A stretch of 42,065 nt of DNA, taken from the NCBI GenBank assembly GCA_031549925.1, contig JAVBPA010000098.1, positions 1-42,065 on the forward strand, read 5' to 3'. The notes beneath the pieces are model-generated. The model saw only the letters and a program-made list of their open reading frames with translations, was not told the DNA's origin and searched no databases. The stretch comes from JAVBPA01 sp031549925 (lineage in GTDB: Bacteria; Bacillota; Clostridia; Oscillospirales; CAG-272). The translations under genes and the position numbers were made by a program. Positions 34,848 to 42,065 of the stretch are shown here, piece after piece; position 1 is the first letter of the stretch, and every line of letters begins with the position of its first letter.

Positions 34848-36356
34848 ATGCATGTAAAAATACTGTCTTTAATTTTATGCGTTTTAATAATAGGGAGCAC
34901 TGTGCTTTTTTCATGTGCGGAAAAAACCGGTTCGGAAAATGAATCGGAAAATACCAGTGAAACAACCGTAACGGAAGAATTATCAGATTCCGAAAAACGA
35001 AAAGCGATAAGCGATGATATACCCGAATTAAATTTCGAAGGTCAAACATACAGGATGCTTACCCGTGACGATAAAATCCACATAAGCGATATTTATGTAG
35101 AAAAAATGTCGGGTGATGTTATTGAAGACGCGGTTTTTATGAGAAACCAAACTGTTGAGGAACGGTTTAACGCTAAATTATCTTATATTGCTGTGAGTGA
35201 AGCTGATGAAGCAACACTTACAAATAAATTAAGAGTTTCAGTTCAATCAAACTCTGATGAGTATGATATTGCACTGGGGCATATGATTTTAATGGGAACA
35301 TCGGTTACAAACAATTTGTTTTATAACTGGTATGAACTCAATTATATAAACTTTGAAAAACCCTGGTGGATTCAAAGTGCGCAGGAGCAGCTTGAAATTG
35401 ACGGGAAAACATTTTTAGCTTTGGGTGATTTTTCGAATACCGCACTTGATTTTACATATTGCTTCTATTTTAATAAAAACCTTTTCAACGATTATAATTT
35501 GGAATATCCTTATGAAAAAGTACGTTCGAATGAATGGACTGTTGAATATATGAAATCATTAATTAAAGATATTTATGTAGATTTAAATAATGATAACAAA
35601 CGCGACGAAGAAGACTTATACGGTCTTGTGACAAATTGCTACAGCGGAAACGTTACATGGACTTATGCTTTCGGTGAAATGATAACAAAGAAAAATGATG
35701 AAGGATTGCCGGAGCTTGTTTTAAACAATAACAAAACAGTAAGTATTGTTGAAACTCTCTATAATTTATTGATCGAAACCGAAGGTGTTTATGTTTCCCC
35801 GAATACTACAACTCCTAAAGGAACAAGCTGGGCAGCTGTAAGTTCTAATTCATTTAAAAATAACAAAGCCTTAGTAGTTTCGGGATTATTCAACGATGCT
35901 ATAACTCATTTCAGAGAAGTTGAATCAGATTACGGATTTCTTCCTTATCCGAAATGGGACACGGAACAATCTAATTATTATACTATGCTTGACGGTCACG
36001 GGCCGCTGTTCGGAATACCGATAACTATAGGAAACAATGAATTTGTAGGCGCGATAACAGAAGCAATGTCAGCCGAAGGTTATAAACAAGTTACTCCCGC
36101 TTATTATGATGTTGCTCTAAAAACAAAATTCACACGCGACGAAGAATCTGCTGAAATGATTGATTTAGTTTTAGCCGGACGTGTATTCGATTTCGGTTAT
36201 TTGTATGACGGATGGAACGGATTGGCATTTTATTTGCAAAATCTGCTGGGATTCGGAAAACCTAATAAAAACTTCTCATCATTTTATGCAAAATCAGAAA
36301 AAGCAGCAAATAGATATTACAATAAAATAATTGAAGCATATGAAAAATACGAATAA
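34848..36356 (+). CDS. extracellular solute-binding lipoprotein (probable carbohydrate ABC type)
   Basis: The 502-aa protein has a signal peptide and a good lipobox, VLFSC, giving Cys23 as the lipidated residue. A Ser/Glu/Thr-rich linker (about 26-50) precedes a periplasmic-binding-type fold with the ELNFEGQTYRML opening (about 64-75), common in clostridial type-1 sugar-binding proteins. LYGLV and WxxE-type ligand-side motifs are present. It should deliver a sugar or oligosaccharide to an ABC importer, but no permease or ATPase gene is nearby. It is monocistronic, between its own promoter and a terminator. The ligand is unknown. Confidence 0.8.
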   Translation: MHVKILSLILCVLIIGSTVLFSCAEKTGSENESENTSETTVTEELSDSEKRKAISDDIPELNFEGQTYRMLTRDDKIHISDIYVEKMSGDVIEDAVFMRNQTVEERFNAKLSYIAVSEADEATLTNKLRVSVQSNSDEYDIALGHMILMGTSVTNNLFYNWYELNYINFEKPWWIQSAQEQLEIDGKTFLALGDFSNTALDFTYCFYFNKNLFNDYNLEYPYEKVRSNEWTVEYMKSLIKDIYVDLNNDNKRDEEDLYGLVTNCYSGNVTWTYAFGEMITKKNDEGLPELVLNNNKTVSIVETLYNLLIETEGVYVSPNTTTPKGTSWAAVSSNSFKNNKALVVSGLFNDAITHFREVESDYGFLPYPKWDTEQSNYYTMLDGHGPLFGIPITIGNNEFVGAITEAMSAEGYKQVTPAYYDVALKTKFTRDEESAEMIDLVLAGRVFDFGYLYDGWNGLAFYLQNLLGFGKPNKNFSSFYAKSEKAANRYYNKIIEAYEKYE

Positions 36357-36421
36357 AAATAATTAATAAAAGTTTTGCGGAGCTTTTTCAAAAACGACCG
36401 CTTCTTCGTAACTCTTTATTT

Positions 36422-36462
36422 AAAAAAGATTGCCGATTGTTAAAAACCGGCAATCTTTTATT
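36422..36462. terminator. bidirectional terminator after the solute-binding protein
   Basis: AGATTGCCG and CGGCAATCT form a nine-base stem, flanked by A residues on the left and TTTTAT on the right. It sits between the convergent solute-binding gene and the GH99-like gene. Confidence 0.85.
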
Positions 36463-36464
36463 TA

Positions 36465-38549
36465 TTATTCTTTATATCTGTAATTAAATCTGCCGGTAGG
36501 AGCCGTGCATCCGTTTTCATAAAAATCTATAGGATCTTCTGTCTGCATATTATCTGACCATTTAAATTCAAAATCCAGATTTCCGCAAAGTCCGATAGCA
36601 TCGCGCGGAACTGTTATAGAAACCGCTTTTCCGTTATATTGAACATTTGTGTTATCTATTGCTTTCCATCCAAGCGGAGTCCAGGTTTCCAAAACACCCT
36701 CGCCTATACGGTTTATAACAAAATCATAACCTTCCCATCCGGTTTCGCGTTTACGGTCCGTATTTATAAATAAAGTCATGCAGTTCTTATCGCTTTTAAT
36801 TATATTTTCCGAACATTCCGCAAAGAAATATATATTTTTGTCATCCCGTGCTACTTTTGCCGATATTATATCATTGCGTCCGGTATAATTTTTGTAATAA
36901 CAATCGCCGAATCCGCAAAAATCGCGGTGAATTGTTGATCCGCGGTAATTTTCATATTTCGGATAAACATCATTCCAAGCATCAAAATTTTCTATTGTAA
37001 CCTGTTTCGAAGGTTTAATACGTCTTCTTGCTCCTTTATACCGGCGTATGTTAGAAGCCAGCTGCATATAATAAGTATCGCGTATACTGTCTCTGTCAGG
37101 TTCTATATCCCGGCTGTGTTCACGGTCAAACTGATCCACAAACGCTATTTGAGGATTATTCGGGTCTTTTACCCAAGGATCTTTCCATTGTCCCATTATC
37201 CATTCATTCCAACCGGTAATAAATATATAATCGGGATCAATGTCAATAGCGCGATCCCATTGTTCCTGGAAGTTAAAACCGTATTTATATGAATTTTCGT
37301 CAAGCAAATCGTGTCCGTACTGATATGTATAACTGCGTCCGAATGTTTTTTTATTATTAAAATAAGTGCAAAGCAATTCTTCGTTGCAGTTTTGCGCCAC
37401 TCCGACGGTCATCATTTCGCAAGTTCCGTCCTCACGCTCGCCGAATTTATGCTGAGGCGCTTTTTCCAGCCAACCCCAAAAATCCGGACGTGTGGCTCCG
37501 TATCCGTATGAAGGCTGTCCCGCCCGGAAAGTAAAGAAATTGTGTATCTCATTTAAGTATGCTGTATCAAAATCACCGTTTCCGACCGTCGGAACACATT
37601 CTTTATATGCCATAATAAAAGGCTTTCCGTCAAGCATAAACCATAAATCGCTGTATCTGCCCGGTTTGTATAAATCCTGGTATAATCCTCTTATCATACG
37701 TTCGGTGTTTCCGAGAGGCGAAGGAGTAGGGAACAGATTTAACATAAATGCAATTTTAGGGACGTTTATTCCATCAAGTCTTGCTTTACGGAAGCCTTCA
37801 AAAATGGGTTCGTAAGCTTCACGCCATACAAGCGAACCGTTTGTACAGTCAAATACAATAAAATCAACTCCCGCAGCCGCAAGCAATATCGCATGATGAC
37901 GGATAACATACGGGTCATCGTTTTTATAATGTCCGTACAAAGGTTCATTCCACGAACAAATAACTTTATCTTTCCAAGCCGGATGATCTATATTATATTC
38001 GGCACCCGGAAATTCATCCAATACTTTCGCAACACTGACAGGACGTCCGCTTCTGCTGTTACCATTCCTCCAAGACCAATAGAATATTCCGACAAGTCTT
38101 TGCTTTTCACCTTTTCCGCGTACATCCTCCGCGCTTCTTACACGTCTGCCGAGTTCATCTGTCGCTTCCCAATGCTCGTTGTATGTATCGATTATTACAT
38201 CATCAGAAACCGCTTCATACTCGGTTTTGTCAAAAGGACTTGTTTCAAAGAAAGTTATTTCTTCAATTTTCAAATGTCCTTCGGTTTTTAAATAAATATC
38301 GTGAGTTCCGCATACAGGTTCGATTTCAAGAAAAGATTTATCATTGCCTTTCCAAGCAACACATGAGGCAACCGCTATAATTTTTCCTTTTGGTGAATCG
38401 AGTATTACATTCAATACATTTGACCCTGAAGCACCTGTAAAATTAATTTGCAAACCTTTGTACTCAGCCGGAAAGGATATAGCAGGTATATGATATAAAT
38501 TTTCATTATTATCATATATCATCATTTCTTTTTTTACTGTTATATTCAC
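36465..38549 (-). CDS. GH99/GH71-like TIM-barrel protein with C-terminal CBM9-like domain
   Basis: The 694-aa protein appears to have three parts. An N-terminal beta-sandwich (about 1-105) looks like a carbohydrate-binding module. A TIM-barrel-like region (about 150-500) starts with VGIFYWSWRNG and contains AGVDFIVFDCTNG, FMLNLFPTP and ITGWNEWIMGQW; it recalls GH99/GH71 enzymes that cut alpha-mannans or alpha-glucans. A C-terminal domain (about 560-690; VARDDKNIYFFAE, WEGYDFVINR) matches the CBM9 pattern. No signal peptide is seen, which is odd for a protein with binding modules. The GTG start overlaps the kinase stop by one base, with AAGGGAG upstream. It is last in a three-gene run. Substrate is unproven. 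Confidence 0.66.
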   Translation of the reverse strand: MNITVKKEMMIYDNNENLYHIPAISFPAEYKGLQINFTGASGSNVLNVILDSPKGKIIAVASCVAWKGNDKSFLEIEPVCGTHDIYLKTEGHLKIEEITFFETSPFDKTEYEAVSDDVIIDTYNEHWEATDELGRRVRSAEDVRGKGEKQRLVGIFYWSWRNGNSRSGRPVSVAKVLDEFPGAEYNIDHPAWKDKVICSWNEPLYGHYKNDDPYVIRHHAILLAAAGVDFIVFDCTNGSLVWREAYEPIFEGFRKARLDGINVPKIAFMLNLFPTPSPLGNTERMIRGLYQDLYKPGRYSDLWFMLDGKPFIMAYKECVPTVGNGDFDTAYLNEIHNFFTFRAGQPSYGYGATRPDFWGWLEKAPQHKFGEREDGTCEMMTVGVAQNCNEELLCTYFNNKKTFGRSYTYQYGHDLLDENSYKYGFNFQEQWDRAIDIDPDYIFITGWNEWIMGQWKDPWVKDPNNPQIAFVDQFDREHSRDIEPDRDSIRDTYYMQLASNIRRYKGARRRIKPSKQVTIENFDAWNDVYPKYENYRGSTIHRDFCGFGDCYYKNYTGRNDIISAKVARDDKNIYFFAECSENIIKSDKNCMTLFINTDRKRETGWEGYDFVINRIGEGVLETWTPLGWKAIDNTNVQYNGKAVSITVPRDAIGLCGNLDFEFKWSDNMQTEDPIDFYENGCTAPTGRFNYRYKE

Positions 38550-39511
38550 TATAAGCTCCCTTCTTTTTCGTATATAAAATTTTTAAAGTTTTTTATTAAA
38601 AAATCAATTTTATTATTTTCAATAGCTAAATGTGCCGCTCCTCCGATTACAGGTTCGAATTTTGGTTTATATATTTTGAAATTTGAATTATAATCATTTA
38701 TATAACCGACAAATTTATTATACATATAAGGATTATATTTCCAAACGCTTCCGGATACGACTATTGGATTTTCTGGAGATAAATTATATTTATCAATCAA
38801 AGTAACGGTTTGTAATCCCATATCACAACCCGCTTTTTCCATAATAGAAACTGCTGCTTCATCACCCATTGAAGCCGCGCGGCAAACTATTATACAAACC
38901 TTGCAAATAACCGATCTGTAATCGCGGACACTGTACACTTTTGAAACAATTTCATATAAACTCTTAAATTTAAACTCCTCAATAATCAAATCACCTATAA
39001 TAGAATGAATCCCTCTTCCGTCAAATGAAAATTGAGCGCTCCTCAAACCTGCCGCACCTATATCATATCCGCTTCCTTCGTCTCCGAAAAGCGCACCCCA
39101 TCCGCCGATATGATGTACGGTTTTTAAACCCTCTTGATAAAAAACACCCGAACCTGTTCCTGAAAGTGCGATAATTCCGCTTGTTTTTTGTATTCCGGCA
39201 GTCAAACACGCATAACCTTCGGATAACATGGTACATTCTTTAACTGCGACTTTTTTTCGGAGCATTTCAATAAACAAATTACCGGGTCCGGGCATCGATA
39301 TAAATATATGTTCGATAAATTGTATTTCAATACCGTATAATAAATCATCAATACATTCATTAAAATTATTTTTTATATCTTCGGCAGCAGTAAAACCCGG
39401 ATTTACCGAACCGCTTTTAGAATTTGAAATCAAGTTAAAATCTTCATCAAACAATACGGCTAATAGTTTTGTTCCTCCGCCGTCAACTCCGATATAATAT
39501 TTTTTTTGCAT
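38549..39511 (-). CDS. BadF/BadG-type sugar kinase (N-acetylglucosamine kinase-like)
   Basis: This 320-aa member of the actin-like ATPase fold has the phosphate-1 loop GVDGGGTK (8-15), the adenosine/phosphate-2 loop LSGTGSG (116-122) and GGWGALFGDEGSGYD (136-150), all typical of GlcNAc kinases. It would phosphorylate a hexose or amino sugar with ATP in the cytosol. The segment where the family usually has a catalytic Asp (NDxxxAL) reads SEGYACL, so Glu98 may replace it. No clear Shine-Dalgarno lies before the ATG. It sits nine bases after the DUF4838 gene and may rely on read-through translation. It probably activates the sugar released by its two neighbours. Confidence 0.82.
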   Translation of the reverse strand: MQKKYYIGVDGGGTKLLAVLFDEDFNLISNSKSGSVNPGFTAAEDIKNNFNECIDDLLYGIEIQFIEHIFISMPGPGNLFIEMLRKKVAVKECTMLSEGYACLTAGIQKTSGIIALSGTGSGVFYQEGLKTVHHIGGWGALFGDEGSGYDIGAAGLRSAQFSFDGRGIHSIIGDLIIEEFKFKSLYEIVSKVYSVRDYRSVICKVCIIVCRAASMGDEAAVSIMEKAGCDMGLQTVTLIDKYNLSPENPIVVSGSVWKYNPYMYNKFVGYINDYNSNFKIYKPKFEPVIGGAAHLAIENNKIDFLIKNFKNFIYEKEGSL

Positions 39512-39520
39512 ATGAAAAAA

Positions 39521-41227
39521 TTAAATTTTTCCTTCTCGAAGCAAAGGTTCAGTATAATCAAGACCCGCTCCCTCACGATACGAAGTTATTCCCGCAACAC
39601 GGACATCGGAAATAAATTCTTCAACAACAGAAGAACGCGTTTCATCTTCCATAGGTAAATTAATAACTTCTAAATACCTAATAGAAAGCCTTAATTTTTT
39701 AACTCTTTGCAAAAATAAATCATTATCAGCGATTCTTTCCGCTCTTTCGAATATTAAATTTGCTTCGTCTATCATAGACTGCGACAAATAAGCGGCTCTC
39801 GTTGAATCGTATATTCTCATATGTATATCAGGTGTTATCTGGCGGTGTATCAAATTATAATAATTTTTTATTTCTGCCGCCGCCATACCATAATAAGCAT
39901 ATAAAAATTCGTTAACTCCGGTTTCCACATCGTAATCGGGATTCCATAATAATTTTGCTATGATATATTGTTTCAATGCGTTAAACTCACCGCTTTCGGG
40001 TGATGAATTGTTACCCTCTTCAAATATACCGGTGACATTATGTTCGATAAAGAATTTTATATTAGGCTTTAACACATTAAAATTCGGGAACGGTGATAAT
40101 GTATGTGCGAAATTTACAACATAATCCCAAATATGCAAGCGTCCGCATATTTTCGACCAACCGACAAGATCATCTAAAAATGAGCTGTCACATTCATTAA
40201 GAGGATGTGAAAAACAACATTCGATTGAACAAAGACGCACTATAACATTTTTTACCGGTTTGACGTGAAGCGGAGGTTTACGTGTATATTGATATGCCAG
40301 CGTATCTATTGCTACATCCGGATATTCATCGGCTATAGCATCTGCTATAGCGTTTACGAACCTGATCATTGTTCCCGCGTGGCTTCCTTCGTATTCGTCA
40401 ACTTCACGGCATTTCTCGCATGTACAATATGAAAAGCAGTCATTTTGCGAAATAGATATTATCGCAGCATTCGGATTATTTCTAATCCACTGCTTTACTT
40501 TTTTTATTGAGATTTCTAAAACATCCGGATTTGTAAGACATAATTGAGCGTATCCGTTCTGTCTCACACCGTTGACTTCGGAAAAATATTCAGGATGCTC
40601 GTTAAAATATTCGGAGGGAGGTATCAGAGAAGAAAAACTGTGTACAAAATGGCAGTATTCCATTTTATAACCGTGCAATTCGCTTAATTTTCCGGAATTT
40701 CCGTTGCATTTTTGTCTTGCATATAAATCACCGCTGTTATAATGTGCGAAATATGATTCGCGGTATTCGAGAACGGGAATTTGTGTGTCATCGATATCAG
40801 GTAAATATAGGCTAGCGCGTTTCGGAATTATATTTATATCATCTGTAAAAAATCTGCATCCTATGTAATCTTCAAGCAAAGTATAAACTCCGTATAAACA
40901 GCCGCGTTTTTCGTTTCCGGCTATTACTACGGAATTTCCGGTAGTTTTTATGGTAAATCCTTCTAAACCCAGTTTTTTAAAATCAATATCCGGATTCAAT
41001 GAATCGCTGTGGCAGTTTTTGCCGATAATAATCTCATATTCATCCTGCTTAACATCATCATAAAAAATTGGAAAAGAAGCGTTTGTGATTTGTCTCAGAA
41101 AGTTTCTTAATTCTTCAGCGGCGTGTAATACAGACAGAGAACAATTACGTGCTACAACAATTTTATATCTTGTTTTACCGCCGGATGCCAAAGTTATTTT
41201 TTGGTATTTTTCGGCTTGCGTTTTCAT
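39521..41227 (-). CDS. DUF4838 protein with N-terminal alpha-glucuronidase-like domain
   Basis: The 568-aa protein has an N-terminal GH67N-like alpha/beta domain (about 15-120; EIIIGKNCHSD, RGCLYGVYTLLEDYIGCRFF) and then a DUF4838 barrel. SQNDCFSYCTCEKCREVDEYEG (about 259-280) is the DUF4838 signature, with a CxCxxC cluster that could bind metal. Members are uncharacterised but occur widely in polysaccharide loci and are thought to be glycosidases. No signal peptide is present. GGAGG lies upstream of the ATG. It is first in the DUF4838-kinase-GH99-like run. Function is inferred only from family context. Confidence 0.85.
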   Translation of the reverse strand: MKTQAEKYQKITLASGGKTRYKIVVARNCSLSVLHAAEELRNFLRQITNASFPIFYDDVKQDEYEIIIGKNCHSDSLNPDIDFKKLGLEGFTIKTTGNSVVIAGNEKRGCLYGVYTLLEDYIGCRFFTDDINIIPKRASLYLPDIDDTQIPVLEYRESYFAHYNSGDLYARQKCNGNSGKLSELHGYKMEYCHFVHSFSSLIPPSEYFNEHPEYFSEVNGVRQNGYAQLCLTNPDVLEISIKKVKQWIRNNPNAAIISISQNDCFSYCTCEKCREVDEYEGSHAGTMIRFVNAIADAIADEYPDVAIDTLAYQYTRKPPLHVKPVKNVIVRLCSIECCFSHPLNECDSSFLDDLVGWSKICGRLHIWDYVVNFAHTLSPFPNFNVLKPNIKFFIEHNVTGIFEEGNNSSPESGEFNALKQYIIAKLLWNPDYDVETGVNEFLYAYYGMAAAEIKNYYNLIHRQITPDIHMRIYDSTRAAYLSQSMIDEANLIFERAERIADNDLFLQRVKKLRLSIRYLEVINLPMEDETRSSVVEEFISDVRVAGITSYREGAGLDYTEPLLREGKI

Positions 41228-41256
41228 ATAATTAACCTCCGTTACTATTAATAATG

Positions 41257-41286
41257 GTATTATTTTTAGTTTTTAATTTCTGACAA
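41257..41286 (-). promoter_or_regulatory. possible promoter of the DUF4838 operon
   Basis: On the minus strand TTGTCA (41281-41286), an 18-base spacer and TAATAC (41257-41262) lie about 30 bases upstream of the start. The -10 is poor. The rest of 41228-41406 is AT-rich with nothing else recognisable. Confidence 0.3.
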
Positions 41287-41406
41287 ACTAATAATTTTTT
41301 ACAATCGATATTAAACTTATAAAACCACCGCAATTCTAACACAATAAAATATATAAATCAAGTTTTCTTTTCGTAAAATATCAAAACTAAAATTTTATAA
41401 AATGTA

Positions 41407-41435
41407 TTGACAAACCAAAATAGCTGTGTTATAAT
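41407..41435 (+). promoter_or_regulatory. sigma-A promoter of the tRNA-Thr/tRNA-Tyr operon
   Basis: A perfect TTGACA (41407-41412) and a perfect TATAAT (41430-41435) are separated by 17 bases, 56 bases before the tRNA-Thr 5' end. Confidence 0.88.
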
Positions 41436-41491
41436 ATCAAACGTTGCAAGTCAAGTGATACTCAAAAGTTTTGATTTTAAAAATTAAATAT

Positions 41492-41566
41492 GCTGGTGTG
41501 GCTCAATGGCAGAGCAGCTGATTTGTAATCAGCAGGTTGATGGTTCGACTCCGTTCACCAGCTCCA
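41492..41566 (+). tRNA. tRNA-Thr (anticodon TGT), CCA encoded
   Basis: Acceptor GCTGGTG pairs with CACCAGC (41556-41562), the discriminator is T, and CCA is encoded. The anticodon stem GCTGA/TCAGC encloses loop TTTGTAA with anticodon TGT, which reads ACA threonine codons. The T-loop is TTCGACT. Confidence 0.97.
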
Positions 41567-41572
41567 TTATAT

Positions 41573-41657
41573 GGGGGAATTCCCGAGCGGCCAAAGGGGG
41601 CAGACTGTAAATCTGTTGTCAGTGACTTCGGTGGTCCGAATCCACCTTCCCCCACCA
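41573..41657 (+). tRNA. tRNA-Tyr (anticodon GTA), CCA encoded
   Basis: Acceptor GGGGGAA pairs with TTCCCCC (41647-41653), the discriminator is A, and CCA is encoded. The loop CTGTAAA gives anticodon GTA. The long variable arm fits bacterial class II tRNA-Tyr. It lies six bases after tRNA-Thr in the same transcript. Confidence 0.97.
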
Positions 41658-41665
41658 TTATATAG

Positions 41666-41706
41666 AACCTTGTTTTATTTTTAAGGATTTAAACAAGGTT
41701 TTTTTA
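41666..41706 (+). terminator. terminator of the tRNA operon
   Basis: AACCTTGTTT (41666-41675) pairs with AAACAAGGTT (41691-41700), and a T-run follows directly. Confidence 0.9.
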
Positions 41707-41740
41707 TGATAAAAAATAAATTAATATCAAATGTTTTTTG

Positions 41741-41763
41741 TTACTTTTTTTCAAAAAAAGTAA
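41741..41763. repeat. short A/T palindrome
   Basis: TTACTTTTTTT and AAAAAAAGTAA form an 11-base inverted repeat around a single C. It may be a second terminator or a dispersed genomic element; one copy alone cannot decide. Confidence 0.4.
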
Positions 41764-41812
41764 ATGCACCCTATTGATTTAAACTTGTGAAAATATATAA
41801 TAAAAATTGGTA

Positions 41813-41841
41813 TTGACAAAAATATCATCGTGTGATATACT
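41813..41841 (+). promoter_or_regulatory. sigma-A promoter of the T-box-controlled gene
   Basis: TTGACA (41813-41818), a 17-base spacer and TATACT (41836-41841) lie directly upstream of the T-box stem I. Confidence 0.8.
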
Positions 41842-41851
41842 GATGAAAATA

Positions 41852-42065
41852 AACGCAATGACGGAGACGGTATACAAATTATTGCCCACAGAGAGTCCGC
41901 AAAGATTGAATTTTTTCAAATCAAAGCTGAAAGCGGATGACAGTAATAGTATAACAAATCACTCCGGAGCGGCGCGGTTGAACCTATCATTATTTTTTAT
42001 GATGTAAGTAAACGGCGACGATAATGCCGCGTTAAGGCAGAAGGGTTGATTGACCCCGTGAGTGT
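41852..42065 (+). ncRNA. T-box riboswitch leader, specifier probably ATC (Ile), cut by the window end
   Basis: Stem I closes with CGGAG (41862-41866) against CTCCG (41962-41966), followed by the GAGC K-turn motif as in B. subtilis glyQS. ACAGAGAG (41888-41895) is the AG-bulge region, and CCGC/GCGG encloses a further hairpin GATTGAA/TTCAAATC with GCTGAAAGC. Directly before the A and the lower helix comes ATC (41958-41960), the place of the specifier codon, which points to isoleucine. GTAAGTAAACGGC...GCCGCGTTAAGG (42004-42036) matches the stem III region. The antiterminator with its TGGNACCGCG box and the regulated gene, perhaps ileS, lie beyond the window. Such leaders allow read-through when the matching tRNA is uncharged. 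Confidence 0.88.

Noticed and set aside
37893..38291. 132-codon plus-strand reading frame opposite the GH99-like gene
   Set aside because: Antisense shadow without ribosome site or family resemblance.
41807..42007. 66-codon reading frame over the T-box
   Set aside because: It starts within the promoter and crosses conserved T-box structure; no ribosome site.
1..42065. CRISPR arrays, insertion sequences, prophage or defence genes
   Set aside because: No regularly spaced repeats, transposase, integrase or defence domains seen on either strand; AddAB is housekeeping repair.

Overview
The window looks like a low-GC, spore-forming Clostridia (Firmicutes) chromosome, probably from an uncultured plant-fibre-degrading gut or anaerobic lineage. 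The basis is a clear SpoIIID, the paired GlgC/GlgD ADP-glucose pyrophosphorylase, a Bacillota-type AddA/AddB pair with the iron-sulfur cysteine pattern, a T-box leader, strong AGGAGG-type ribosome sites and AT-rich intergenic DNA. Genus cannot be told from the sequence. I see no phage, insertion sequence, CRISPR array or rRNA.

Layout. 1-170: tRNA-Ser(GGA) on the minus strand with its promoter. 283-2694: a GH116-like glycosidase (+). 2832-8609: a minus-strand glycogen synthesis run, glgC-glgD-glgA, followed by a GH36 alpha-galactosidase-like gene. 8824-10953: a GH106-like glycosidase (-). 11226-14804: a plus-strand three-gene operon of a seven-repeat FG-GAP beta-propeller, a GH4 NAD-dependent glycosidase and a Gfo/Idh/MocA oxidoreductase. 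14898-18560: a minus-strand, translationally coupled run of GH78 rhamnosidase-like, short QueG and inositol-monophosphatase-family genes. 18690-27671: a plus-strand run of a divergent GyrB/ParE-like topoisomerase subunit, addB and addA. 27674-34124: a minus-strand run of a lipoprotein, glgB and glgP. 34328-34585: spoIIID (-). 34848-36356: a lone solute-binding lipoprotein (+). 36465-41227: a minus-strand run of a DUF4838 protein, a BadF-type sugar kinase and a GH99-like protein with a CBM9-like tail. 41407-42065: tRNA-Thr(TGT) and tRNA-Tyr(GTA) with promoter and terminator, then a T-box leader whose specifier reads best as ATC (isoleucine); its gene lies beyond the window.

Together this is a carbohydrate-centred region. 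Most glycosidases lack signal peptides, so they probably act on imported oligosaccharides. Glycogen metabolism is complete except for a debranching enzyme, but it is split into two transcription units about 20 kb apart with DNA-repair genes between. The most unusual unit is 11226-14804. GH4 chemistry runs through a 3-keto sugar, Gfo/Idh/MocA enzymes make or reduce keto sugars, and the propeller recalls the aldos-2-ulose dehydratase fold. This suggests a redox/elimination route of sugar breakdown, but that is inference. A second oddity is an orphan type IIA topoisomerase B subunit in an apparent operon with addBA.
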